From assembly GCA_021323695.1 (NCBI GenBank), contig JAJPKN010000052.1:1-64000 (forward strand): a stretch of 64,000 bases of DNA. Reading direction: 5' to 3'. How positions within the stretch are numbered: position 1 is the stretch's first letter; each line of letters opens with the position of its first letter. Source of the stretch: Actinomycetota bacterium (lineage in GTDB: Bacteria; Actinomycetota; Acidimicrobiia; Acidimicrobiales; Palsa-688). The notes under the pieces are model-generated. The model had not been told where the DNA came from, ran no database searches, and was given only the letters and a program-made list of their open reading frames with translations. Shown here one piece after another: positions 43,172 to 52,093 of this stretch. The position numbers and the translations under genes were made by a program.

Positions 43172-45172
43172 TCACGAGGCAGGCACGACCGCGACCGACT
43201 CAATGTCCCAAGTCGATGTCCCACCCCCCGGGTGCCAGTTGGCCAGCACAACTTTGACCCATGCTCGAGCTGGGTTAGCCACGGGCACCGCCATCACGTA
43301 GCTGCCCCCTTGGGCTTGACCGTACCAGAAGTTGCCGGTGGCCCCGCCGAGCCAGTCGTCGTGGCGCAGGTCCAGGGCGCCAATGCTCAGCCCTCCCGAC
43401 TGCACGGTGCCGCGTGCTACGACCACGTACCGACCTGGCGGGAGCAATATAGAAGGGCTGGACAACTGGTAGGCGTAGGTGCCGCCACTAGTACGAACTG
43501 CAACCCCATGAGCCGACTTGCGCAGGCGTGTGCCGGCATAGGTGGCCCACCCCGGGCCCTTGTGGCCGAAGTCCCAACTGGCGACGGGGGCTGCAGTGGG
43601 CACTTGTCCTGAGAGCTCTGGGAGGGTCGCCTCAGAGGCATAGGCGAACCGAGCCCTCCATATAGTGGCGTCGTGCCCCAAGACCACCGCTGCGGCTGCG
43701 AGGACGAGAGCAGCAGCGGCTACCGGCACCACAGGGACAGAGGTCCTTCCGGCCCCTTGTAGGCCGCTACTTGGCTGGAGCCAGCGCCCTGCGGCCGGGT
43801 AGTGGCGGCGCAATATGGCGGAGCTTCGCTGCTCGGCGAACGCCAAGGGGCGGCCGATGGCCAAGAACGCGGCCAAGCCGGTCATCGCCAGCCACGGCAG
43901 TTGGTACTCGTCCAGCGGCACGGTGAGCACGGGCGGCAACGACGTGACGAAGAGCACGGGCAGGAGCAGGAGCGGGAGCGCCGTCTCCCTGCGCTGCTCC
44001 TTCCAGTACAATAGTGCAACTATGTAAATGACAATAGGGAGCCAAAACTCATGGACAGCGCTGCCTACGACGACCACCGTCTTTTCGGCGTAGTCAGCTA
44101 GGACGTAGCCGGGGTCATGTGCGACCACGCTGGCAAAGGCGTGCTCCACGTCTTGTTCGTACGCGGGCGACTGGTCTTGGACATTTGGGTCGTACAGCAG
44201 TGCCGTCGCCAAGCCGTCAGTGTCGCTGTACTCGATGCCAAAACGGTTGGGCTGGATATAACTGAGGCCGAGGTAGATTTGGTGCCACAACGGGTGAGTG
44301 GCGCTCCCTGAGCTGGTAAGTGAAGCCGCAATTTCGTGGTCCCTGTAGGCGCGCACGCCGTCCAGCGCGAAGGGGTAGACCGACAACATAGCCAAGAAAG
44401 CGATGCCGAGGGCAGCGAGCCGGGGCCTCCAACCTTTGAGCCAGCAGAGCGCAGCAATGACGGCAGCCAGGAATAGGCCGGTGCCCGTGTACGACCTTAT
44501 CGAGTCGCAGAGGCTGGCGAGGACGCACACTGCCCCGATGCCTACGAGGCGGCCAGCGGTCGAGCGGTGCCTCAGGGCCAACAGCAATGGGACGGCCAGG
44601 AGGAGCACGAGGGCGGGTGCCCAGTACACGTCCACGAGCGGGACAGCCGTTCTCAGGATGTACCACAATGCCGCCGGGGCCAGCACAGCAGCCAACAGGG
44701 AGGCGAAGATCTCATAGGCCAGCAGCGGGTAGACCAGGGCGCCAAGAGCCGCTAGCGCTATGTAAAGGTCCCGAAGGGCAGCCCGGGGGTCGGCCAGCCC
44801 GAGGTAGTGGGCGAGGAGTGGTACGTAGAGGTACATGCCTTGGTCATCGCCTGGCCCGACGGCGTAAGGTGTCCCCGGTAAACCTGGTATGCCCTTGTGA
44901 GCCGACAAGTTGGCACCAGCATCACCAGGCTTGGGGGTGCCTTGGCTGAGGACACCAAGCAGCGGTGGGCCCCCATGGTCGAGCACGACGATGGAGCGTT
45001 GCATGTCGGCCAGGCGCCCCCCTTGCATGCTCACCTGTGAGGGGGTCGGCAAGCTGTGGCCCAAGAGCAGCACCATCACCAGCGCTCCTATGCAACCTGC
45101 GAAAAGGCAGATGAGCCGAGCGGTGCGGGCGGGCAAGGCCGGGCCCGAACTCGGATGTGACGTTATGGCCAC
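43172..45172 (-). CDS. Multi-pass membrane protein (GT-C-like) with C-terminal beta-sandwich domain
   Basis: Protein of 666 residues. About ten hydrophobic helices span residues 20-510 with a long outside loop near residues 45-110. HPLWHQIYLGLSYIQPNRFGI is a segment often seen in uncharacterised actinobacterial membrane proteins. The last 134 residues (from SWDFGHKGPG to the end) look like an external beta-sandwich with the pattern LLPPGRYVVVARGTV and TWDIESVAVVP. A GT-C glycosyltransferase using lipid-linked sugars is the best guess, not proven. It is the last gene of the operon and its start overlaps the preceding small gene by ten bases. Confidence 0.7.
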   Translation of the reverse strand: MAITSHPSSGPALPARTARLICLFAGCIGALVMVLLLGHSLPTPSQVSMQGGRLADMQRSIVVLDHGGPPLLGVLSQGTPKPGDAGANLSAHKGIPGLPGTPYAVGPGDDQGMYLYVPLLAHYLGLADPRAALRDLYIALAALGALVYPLLAYEIFASLLAAVLAPAALWYILRTAVPLVDVYWAPALVLLLAVPLLLALRHRSTAGRLVGIGAVCVLASLCDSIRSYTGTGLFLAAVIAALCWLKGWRPRLAALGIAFLAMLSVYPFALDGVRAYRDHEIAASLTSSGSATHPLWHQIYLGLSYIQPNRFGIEYSDTDGLATALLYDPNVQDQSPAYEQDVEHAFASVVAHDPGYVLADYAEKTVVVVGSAVHEFWLPIVIYIVALLYWKEQRRETALPLLLLPVLFVTSLPPVLTVPLDEYQLPWLAMTGLAAFLAIGRPLAFAEQRSSAILRRHYPAAGRWLQPSSGLQGAGRTSVPVVPVAAAALVLAAAAVVLGHDATIWRARFAYASEATLPELSGQVPTAAPVASWDFGHKGPGWATYAGTRLRKSAHGVAVRTSGGTYAYQLSSPSILLPPGRYVVVARGTVQSGGLSIGALDLRHDDWLGGATGNFWYGQAQGGSYVMAVPVANPARAWVKVVLANWHPGGGTSTWDIESVAVVPAS

Positions 45173-45510
45173 AGGTGTTGCTCCAGGCAGAACGACTGGA
45201 AGTCACTGCGGGACGCTGCTGTCCGAAGGCCGCTTGCGGCAGCCGAGACCAGGGGGGCGAACCTGGCGTCGACCCGAGCCGCCTGTTGTGCCTCCTGCTC
45301 GACTACGCTCAGGGGCGACTCGTCCCGGACGATGAGGGCGTACCCGGCCGAGCAGGCCAGGAGGGCCTGTTGCCTGCCGTTGGGGAGGGGGAAGTGGGTC
45401 CAGGCCGGCTGGGTTGCCTCGGCCCTGGCCCACAGCAACGCACCGGGCACGGCGAGGAGCAGGCACAGTGCAGCACCAAGGGCGATGGCCCAAAGGCGCC
45501 TACGCGACAT
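45163..45510 (-). CDS. Small membrane-anchored protein, unknown function
   Basis: Protein of 115 residues with one N-terminal helix (LWAIALGAALCLLLAVPGAL) followed by about 85 residues predicted outside the membrane. No known family was recognised. Met at 45510 is chosen because it gives a tight 11-base overlap with the Wzt gene. It lies between the exporter ATPase and the GT-C-like membrane protein, overlapping both, so a role in polymer export or modification is likely by context only. Confidence 0.65.
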   Translation of the reverse strand: MSRRRLWAIALGAALCLLLAVPGALLWARAEATQPAWTHFPLPNGRQQALLACSAGYALIVRDESPLSVVEQEAQQAARVDARFAPLVSAAASGLRTAASRSDFQSFCLEQHLWP

Positions 45511-47362
45511 CGGGCCGGGTGGTGGTCGGGGCCTGCGTGGGCTGGCTGCTAAGGGCCCAGTGGCCCTCGGCGACCCAGGCCGTCGCCTGGGCCAGGACCC
45601 TTTTGGCATGGACGTTGAAGTCTATGAGCTGGCGGACGGCTACGTGCACGTCGGGGTTGACCGTGTAAAAGGGGTCGCTCTCCCGGTAGCGGTCGTAATA
45701 GCCTTCGCGTGCGACCTGTAGGCTGACCGAATAGGGACCTGTCCCCAGCATGAGGTGGTCGAGGGTCATTGATACGGTGCCCTGAGGAGCGCTGTTGTAG
45801 TCGAAGCGCAGCGACCGTGTGAAGACACGGCAGGATGTGTCGACGCCGCTGCGTTGCAGGGAGACTGCGATGTCGCAGTTCTCGTTGAGCTCGGGGTCCC
45901 TGACCTCGTAGTCGAACGAGAAGGTGAAGGGTTCTCCGTGCCAGAAGTCGAACGTCTCTTGGCCGGAGGCGTTGGTGAGCCGGGGCCCTGCAATGCGTAT
46001 GCGCCCGGTGCCAAAGACGCTGGCGGTGCCCGGGTGCCCCGAGAGGGCCCCTTGTGTTGTGAGGCCTTGCCCCAGGGGCAGCTCCACGTGCTCCCAGCCC
46101 CGGTTGCCGACTTGCAGGAGCTGTTGGGCGACCAGGTGCTGGTCCACCCGGCAGCTCACCACCAGCCCGGCGGCTGTGTCAGCCCCTAGCTCTATGGCAA
46201 GGGTGAGGTGGCGGAGGTCGTCCAAGGCGGCTGAGGGTACCAGCATGGTGCCGCCCGCCCGGTGGAACGGCGAGCCGTAGTCCCGCATCGGCCGGGCCGG
46301 GGCCTCCAGCCAAGTGCCCACGTCGCCCCAGCAAGTACCCTCCAGGTCGAGAGCGCTGCTGGCGGGGCCGCCGTCGGCCAAGTTGCCGGCTGGGTGATCG
46401 TCAAGGGTGCTGGTGGTGACGCCGTCGACCACAGGCAGGCGGGCTATCTCCTTGGACTGCGAGAGCAGCCGGACCGAGCGCAGCCAGACCGGCCCTGGCA
46501 GCGGCCCGCCGTCTGCAGAGGACAGCTCCACGTGCAGGGCCCTGGGCTTGTGCCTGGGGCGGTCCTGGTCCCGCTGGAGGGCGAGGGCTGACTTGCTCCT
46601 GAGGCGCGCCTCTTCCTGCTGGCGGATGGAGTCCTCGTAGGCCTTGACGGCGTCCTTGGGGTCGCCGTCGAACACCACCCGGCCTTTTTCCAGCCAGACC
46701 ATGCGGTCGCACACCCGAGCGGAGGTGTAGATGTCATGGGAGACCAAAAGCAAAGTGGCGCCTTCGCGAGCTGACAGCTCGTTGATCCGGTCGAAGCTCT
46801 TGCGGGTGAAGTACGCGTCGCCGACCCCCAGCACCTCGTCCAGGACCAATATGTCGGGAGCGGTGACGGTCGAGGTGGCGAACATGAGCCGCAGCTTCAT
46901 GCCCGTGGAGTAGGTCTTCAATGGTTGGTCGATGTACTCTTCCAGCTCGGCGAAGTCGACCACTTCGTCCAAGAGCTCTGAAGCCCGGCGCCCCGAGATC
47001 CCCAGTTGGGCGAAATAGGCCTTGGCGTTGTCCCGGCCGGTGAACTCAGGGTGGAACCCGGTGCCGATCTCGAGCAGGGCCCGGGCGTTGCCGTTGACCT
47101 CTATCGACCCGCTGGTGGGCGGTATGACCCCGCTCACCAGCTTGAGGAGGGTGCTCTTGCCCGCGCCGTTGCGGCCGATGACCCCGAGACGTTCTCCTCG
47201 GGCAACCGTGATGGACACGTCCTCCAAGGCGAAGTGCTCGGTGTAACTGCCCCGCCGGCCGATGCCCAGCAGGTCCAAGATCCGTTGCTGAGGACGCTCG
47301 TAGAGCCGGTAGACCTTGGTCAGGTGCCGGGCCGCGATCGCGGGCTTGGTGGCGCTGGTCAT
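45500..47362 (-). CDS. wzt: Polysaccharide ABC exporter ATPase with C-terminal carbohydrate-binding region (Wzt-like)
   Basis: Protein of 620 residues. Residues 1-245 form the ATPase: Walker A GRNGAGKST, signature YSTGMKLRL, Walker B ILVLDEVLGVGD, switch His in LLVSHD. Residues 270-425 form an extra region with a beta-sandwich look (DLEGTCWGDVGTWLEAPA and HVELPLGQG). Residues 430-590 resemble the Wzt C-terminal domain that recognises the polymer's terminal modification. A middle region of this size is unusual. It pairs with the permease at 47369 and exports undecaprenyl-linked glycan. Confidence 0.9.
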   Translation of the reverse strand: MTSATKPAIAARHLTKVYRLYERPQQRILDLLGIGRRGSYTEHFALEDVSITVARGERLGVIGRNGAGKSTLLKLVSGVIPPTSGSIEVNGNARALLEIGTGFHPEFTGRDNAKAYFAQLGISGRRASELLDEVVDFAELEEYIDQPLKTYSTGMKLRLMFATSTVTAPDILVLDEVLGVGDAYFTRKSFDRINELSAREGATLLLVSHDIYTSARVCDRMVWLEKGRVVFDGDPKDAVKAYEDSIRQQEEARLRSKSALALQRDQDRPRHKPRALHVELSSADGGPLPGPVWLRSVRLLSQSKEIARLPVVDGVTTSTLDDHPAGNLADGGPASSALDLEGTCWGDVGTWLEAPARPMRDYGSPFHRAGGTMLVPSAALDDLRHLTLAIELGADTAAGLVVSCRVDQHLVAQQLLQVGNRGWEHVELPLGQGLTTQGALSGHPGTASVFGTGRIRIAGPRLTNASGQETFDFWHGEPFTFSFDYEVRDPELNENCDIAVSLQRSGVDTSCRVFTRSLRFDYNSAPQGTVSMTLDHLMLGTGPYSVSLQVAREGYYDRYRESDPFYTVNPDVHVAVRQLIDFNVHAKRVLAQATAWVAEGHWALSSQPTQAPTTTRPDVA

Positions 47363-47368
47363 GGGTGC

Positions 47369-48211
47369 TCAGTCGTAGTCCACGAGGTGGGGCTTGGCCC
47401 GGGCGAAGAAGGCGGCCCCTACGAAGTAGGTTACGAGGGCGATGGCACCCGCAGCCAGCAGGGACGCCCAGTCCCAGCCGGTGGCGGGCAGGGTAGCCAG
47501 GCGGAAGGGCAACAAGAGGTAGTACACCGGGTTGGCCCAGACGATGAAGTGGTAGCCGACGGGCAGGGCGGCCGGTTTGAAGGCGATGGGGGACACGAAC
47601 AGCACGAACAGGACCAACAGGTTGGTGAAGTAACCGACGTCGGGGAACAGGACCCCAAGCGGGGCCAGGAACATGGCCACCCCCAGCAAGTAGGTGGCTT
47701 CGATGGCGAGCGCCAGGGGGAGGACGGCCAAGCGGGGGCTGCCGGAGCCGCTGGCCAGGTCCAGGGCCAGCAGCATGGCCAGCCCGACCACCTCGCTGAC
47801 CAGGGCCATGCCCACCGCCCGGGCCGGGATCATCTCGACCGGCAGGATGATGTTGCGGACCAGGTGAAGGTTCTGCTTCACCGATACCACGCCCGCCGTG
47901 ACCGCCTCCATGACCGCGATGTAGGGCACCAGGCCGGAGAAGATGTAGACGACGTAGTCGAGGGTGGAGTAGCTCCGGTACCGGACCTTGAACACCACCA
48001 GGTAGACGAACAGGTATATGGCCAGCCAGAGCACGGGGTACAGCACGATCCAAGCCCGCCCGAGCAAGGAGCCCGAGTAGCGCTTCTCGAGCTCGACCCT
48101 GGTGGTGGCGGCCAGGACCTGGCGGTGGCGCCCGAGCAAACGGGCCAAGCGGAGCCCGGGGCCGACGAGCCCCGCCCGGTCCGCAGAGCGGGCCCGGGAG
48201 GGCTCAGCCAC
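47369..48211 (-). CDS. wzm: Polysaccharide ABC exporter permease (Wzm-like)
   Basis: ABC-2 membrane protein of 280 residues with six hydrophobic helices. ELEKRYSGSLLGRAWIVLYPVLW is the amphipathic start of the family, and SPIAFKPAALP and NPVYYLLLPFR match its C-terminal half. GTG 48211 is chosen because AAGGAG lies seven bases upstream; it overlaps the heparinase stop by eight bases. Met 48232 is an alternative. It works with the Wzt-like ATPase that starts seven bases after its stop. Confidence 0.9.
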   Translation of the reverse strand: MAEPSRARSADRAGLVGPGLRLARLLGRHRQVLAATTRVELEKRYSGSLLGRAWIVLYPVLWLAIYLFVYLVVFKVRYRSYSTLDYVVYIFSGLVPYIAVMEAVTAGVVSVKQNLHLVRNIILPVEMIPARAVGMALVSEVVGLAMLLALDLASGSGSPRLAVLPLALAIEATYLLGVAMFLAPLGVLFPDVGYFTNLLVLFVLFVSPIAFKPAALPVGYHFIVWANPVYYLLLPFRLATLPATGWDWASLLAAGAIALVTYFVGAAFFARAKPHLVDYD

Positions 48212-50456
48212 CTGGGTGCTCCTTGGCCCCATAGCCAGGCGAGAAGGGCACCGGGGCCGGTACCAGGCGCTGGAGGCCTGCCGGGCTGGTGACCACGGCC
48301 TCGGCCCGGGGCCGGACGGCGGGGCCGTGGGGCCCCGCCAGCCGGGGGACAGCATCGCTCACGGCAACATACTGGTCGGCGAGCCGCACCTCTCGCACGG
48401 TGGGGGGCCCGTAGCCCCAATGGGCGCCGGCGAAGCCTTCCGGCCCGAACCACAAGCAGCGGGCCCGGGCGCGCTCGGGGAGCAAGAACAGCCCGGCGCT
48501 CAGGTCGCCCGGCTCGGCGCCGTCCATGTGAGGGACCAGGTGGGCCTGGGCCGAGCGGTAGGCATTGCGGGCCTCTGGCACCGGGGTGTACAGGTAGCTC
48601 CCCGGGTCCCGGGACCAGGGGCGGCCGTCCAGCTCGACCTCCAGGCCCAGTTGGTCGTTGTGGCTGTGGCCGCCCCCGCCGGCCTGGCCTACGGGGCCGC
48701 AACGGATGGCCAGGTACAGCCGGCGCGAGCGCAGCACGAACAGCCCGAAGTCCGGGAACGCCACTGCCTCCAGGCCATCGAGGAGCCCGCCACCTCCCGG
48801 TACCAGCCTCCACCGCAGGGTGCTGTGGCTGCCAGCCGCCTCCAGTTCGTCCACGCTGAGGCCGCCCGAGCTTGCGCCCGGCCTTGCCCCGATGGGCACC
48901 GGGGCACCTCGCCACAGCGCCCGGCAGGCCTGGGTGGCCTCCTGCCCGCTCGCCCCGGAGGCGGCCCAGGCCACCTCGGCCGACAAGGCCCGCCCGAGGC
49001 TCCCCCTCTCTGGCCCGTCCAACAGGGCTTGGCCGGCCACCAGCAGGTGGGCGTGGGCCAGGCTGTCTTGTGCCCAGTGGACGTCGTCGTCCGGGAGCTC
49101 GTCGTAACCCTCGAGGTTGGCCCAACGGGCCTTGGCCTCAGCCACGGTCACCCTCGCTGGCAACGGTGCGACCGCCAAGAAGCGGCCGCTGTCGTTGTCA
49201 CCGACCTGGGCCACCTGGCCGTCGTGCCTGGTGGCCCACGCGCTGAACCCCAGCATCCGCCGTACCCGTTCGAGCTGGCCCTGGTACTGCGGTGGCGTCA
49301 GCGCACCCACGCTGGCCAGCAACGCCGTCGTGTAGACGACCATCTCGGCAGACAGGCGGTGGTAACAGGTCGAGGCCTCCTTGTTGCCGCCGTCTGGGTA
49401 GAACTGCAGCTCCGTCTCGGCCACCAGCTCACGGGCAGCCAAGGCCAGCCAGCGCCGGGCCGAAGAGGGCGGGCGGCCTCCGTTGGCCAAGTAGGCGCTG
49501 GCAAAGGCCAGCCCGCAGATGTCGGCCAGGTAGTGGTTGGACCTGAACACCGGGTGCCACTCCAAGTTGGCGGCTATGAAGCGGGCGTGGTCGTGGACCG
49601 AGGCCACGAGCACCGCCTCGAAGGCTGGGTCAGCTGGCGCCCCGTAGGCGCGCAGCAGGTCGTAGGCGACCAACCAGTTGGCTACCCGGATGGCGACGTC
49701 CATGGTGCAGCTCCAGTTGACGCCGTAGCGAGGGGGGTTGGTGGCGATGAAGTCGAGGACCTGGTCCTTGACTTCAGTGAGGTAGCGCTCGGCGGGCAAA
49801 AAGCGGCGGTCGCCGGCCACCGCCGCCCCGTAGGCGAGCGCCAGGCGGGGCAGGTGCTGGGCGCGGGCTAGCTCCCAGGGGACCTTCACGTCGGCGCCCG
49901 GCACCTGCCCGTAGGTGATGTCCCGGTACCAGGTGGTCGGCTCCCAGCGGAAGCCGGACTTGAAGTCCACGTGCCAGTCGATGGGGCGGTAGCCCCTGCT
50001 CACCAGTCCCCATGCTTGACGTGCCCGGGCCAGGTTGGCCGGGTTCACCCTGCCCGCCAGCCAAGCGCCGCCCTCGTCGGCCGCGACCTGCGGGCCGGGT
50101 GCGAAGGCGTGGCCTTCGGTCCCCCGGTAGCGGCGGCCGTAGCGGACTTGCACCCAGCCCGAGCCGAGCAGGTCGAAGCGGTGCTCGACGTAGCGGAGGC
50201 AGGCCCCGGCCAGGGCGTCGCCGCCGCTGCCGTCCCAGGTGCTGGCCGGGGCAGGCAGGATCCGGGCCAGGCTTGGCCCCAGGCCGCCCGGGCCGCGCCG
50301 CACGCCGGAGTAGGTGGGCAATACCCGGTCGCGCTGGCGGCTGGCCCAGCGCGTCGAAGCACCCCACGCCCGGCGCCCAGCTTCCCTGGCGACAGCCCGG
50401 GGTGGTGCGGAGAGGGCCTTGCGGGCCAGGCTCACTACCTTGCGCGCACCCTTCAC
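48204..50456 (-). CDS. Heparinase II/III-like protein A
   Basis: Protein of 750 residues. The first half is an alpha-toroid region (GVNWSCTMDVAIRVANW and SNHYLADICGLAF) and the second contains the heparinase II/III beta domain with GGGGHSHNDQLGLEVELDG and DPGSYLYT. The family cleaves or epimerises uronic-acid polymers. There is no signal peptide, so it is predicted cytoplasmic, which argues against scavenging of external polymer. It shares this architecture with the protein at 54097. The start overlaps the glycosyltransferase stop by four bases. Confidence 0.87.
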   Translation of the reverse strand: MKGARKVVSLARKALSAPPRAVAREAGRRAWGASTRWASRQRDRVLPTYSGVRRGPGGLGPSLARILPAPASTWDGSGGDALAGACLRYVEHRFDLLGSGWVQVRYGRRYRGTEGHAFAPGPQVAADEGGAWLAGRVNPANLARARQAWGLVSRGYRPIDWHVDFKSGFRWEPTTWYRDITYGQVPGADVKVPWELARAQHLPRLALAYGAAVAGDRRFLPAERYLTEVKDQVLDFIATNPPRYGVNWSCTMDVAIRVANWLVAYDLLRAYGAPADPAFEAVLVASVHDHARFIAANLEWHPVFRSNHYLADICGLAFASAYLANGGRPPSSARRWLALAARELVAETELQFYPDGGNKEASTCYHRLSAEMVVYTTALLASVGALTPPQYQGQLERVRRMLGFSAWATRHDGQVAQVGDNDSGRFLAVAPLPARVTVAEAKARWANLEGYDELPDDDVHWAQDSLAHAHLLVAGQALLDGPERGSLGRALSAEVAWAASGASGQEATQACRALWRGAPVPIGARPGASSGGLSVDELEAAGSHSTLRWRLVPGGGGLLDGLEAVAFPDFGLFVLRSRRLYLAIRCGPVGQAGGGGHSHNDQLGLEVELDGRPWSRDPGSYLYTPVPEARNAYRSAQAHLVPHMDGAEPGDLSAGLFLLPERARARCLWFGPEGFAGAHWGYGPPTVREVRLADQYVAVSDAVPRLAGPHGPAVRPRAEAVVTSPAGLQRLVPAPVPFSPGYGAKEHPGG

Positions 50457-52093
50457 CCCGAGCCCAGCACCTCCTCGGCCCTGGCTGCTATGCGCTCAGC
50501 GTGCTGGTGCCATGTGTAGCGTTCGACGGCGTCGCGCCGGGCCTGGTCGCCCAGGCGACGGCGCAGGCCCGGGTCGGCCACGAGGGCGGTGATGGCCGCG
50601 GCCAGGTCTTGGTCGTCCCCCGGGCGGACGAGCAGGCCGTTGCGGCCGTGCTCGACCACCTGGCCCAGCTGGCCCAGGTCAGAGGCCACCACCGCCTTGC
50701 CCATGGCCAGGTACTCGAACAGCTTGGTCGGGGAGCCGAAAAAGACGCTGCCGTCGGCGTTTGGGACGTGCGGTGCCACCAGGATGTCGCAGGCGGCCAT
50801 ATAGGCCGGGCCCTCGGCTTGGGGGACCAGCCCGGCAAAGGTCACCTGCCCCGACAGCCCAGCCGCCTCGACGAGCGCCCGGGTGGCTGCCAAGCGCGAC
50901 CCGTCCCCGACGAACAGCAGGTGCACGGGCACCGGGGAGCGGGCCACCACCAGGCGAAAGGCACGAGCCAGCACCTCCGCGCCGTGCCAGGCGCCAAAAG
51001 TGCCCACGAAGCCCACCACCACGGCCTCGGGCGGGGCCCCAAGGCTGGCCCGAACGCCGGAGCCGTCGACTGATGGGTGGTAGCGGTCGGTGTCGGCCCC
51101 GTTGGGCACCACGAGGATGCGCCCTTCGGGCACGCCGCGGGCCGCCACCTCCTCGCCCAGGGCTTGGCTCACGACCACGACCAGGCTGGCTGCCCTCAAG
51201 TTGAGGTCCTCGATGGCTATGGCCAGCGGTTCGTGGCGCAGGGGGCGGTGGCCCCAATGGCGGCTGATCCAGGCGTCAGAGCCGTTGTACTCGAGCACGA
51301 GCGGCACCCCGAGGTCCTGGGCCAGGGCGGCGGCAGCATAGCAGTAAGCGGTGGCCCGGTGGTACAAGAAGGCCGGCACCCGGCCGTCGAGCAGCTTCAG
51401 GACCTGGTCGTGGACGTGGCGGTTGAACTCGAGCCGCCACAGCAGGTCAACCGAGGGCCGAAAGGGGCTCGGGGGCAGGACATGGGCTTCCAGGGCAGGG
51501 CTCACCAGGGGTACCGGGGCGGTCGTCACCATGACCGCGCGGCGCCCTCGGAAGCGCAGGTGGTTGACCACCCCCGAGATGTGGGCCACCGCCCCACCGG
51601 CTTCGACGTCGAAGACCAAGTCGCTCCGCAGGTACAGCGGCGCGTCGGGCCCAGGGCGGGGCGGCTGCCTGCCCGAGAGGGCCAGGCTCAAGGCCTCGAC
51701 CTGGCGTCGGGCGCGCCTGATAGCCAAGGGTGCCCGGAGCCGGTCGGCGAGCCAGCGGGCGCAGAGGCCGGCTAGGTAAGTGGCAGAGACGTCCTTCTTG
51801 GTGCCGCTGTCGTCCTCCAGCCAGCAGGCGCCCCTCGCCAGCACCCGCAACAACAGGGCCGTCTTCAGGGGGTTGGGCAGCCAGGCCAGGTGCTTGGCCA
51901 TGGCCCGGGCCTGGCGGTAGCGGAAGCAACGCCGTGGTAGCTCCCTGGCCAGGTGCCACCGGGCCACCTGGTCGAGGCTGGCGCGCTCTTCGCCGGCCGA
52001 GGCGGGGCCCGGGTGCCCCCCCAGCTCCAGCGTGAAAAGCTCCCGGGCCTCCCGGGGCGGCACCGGTCGGTCAGCTCGCGCCGCGGCCCTCAC
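50453..52093 (-). CDS. GT4-family glycosyltransferase with long N-terminal extension
   Basis: Protein of 546 residues. The last 370 residues are a GT-B glycosyltransferase (NGSDAWISRHW, FVGTFGAWHGAEV and FGSPTKLFEYLAMGKAVVAS). About 150 residues before it, rich in Arg, Ala and Leu, match no known domain by eye. GTG 52093 is used, giving 23 bases of overlap with the AsnB gene; later starts cannot be excluded. It resembles the glycosyltransferase half of the fusion at 56187 (shared NGS and FGSPTKLFEY blocks). Confidence 0.83.
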   Translation of the reverse strand: MRAAARADRPVPPREARELFTLELGGHPGPASAGEERASLDQVARWHLARELPRRCFRYRQARAMAKHLAWLPNPLKTALLLRVLARGACWLEDDSGTKKDVSATYLAGLCARWLADRLRAPLAIRRARRQVEALSLALSGRQPPRPGPDAPLYLRSDLVFDVEAGGAVAHISGVVNHLRFRGRRAVMVTTAPVPLVSPALEAHVLPPSPFRPSVDLLWRLEFNRHVHDQVLKLLDGRVPAFLYHRATAYCYAAAALAQDLGVPLVLEYNGSDAWISRHWGHRPLRHEPLAIAIEDLNLRAASLVVVVSQALGEEVAARGVPEGRILVVPNGADTDRYHPSVDGSGVRASLGAPPEAVVVGFVGTFGAWHGAEVLARAFRLVVARSPVPVHLLFVGDGSRLAATRALVEAAGLSGQVTFAGLVPQAEGPAYMAACDILVAPHVPNADGSVFFGSPTKLFEYLAMGKAVVASDLGQLGQVVEHGRNGLLVRPGDDQDLAAAITALVADPGLRRRLGDQARRDAVERYTWHQHAERIAARAEEVLGSG

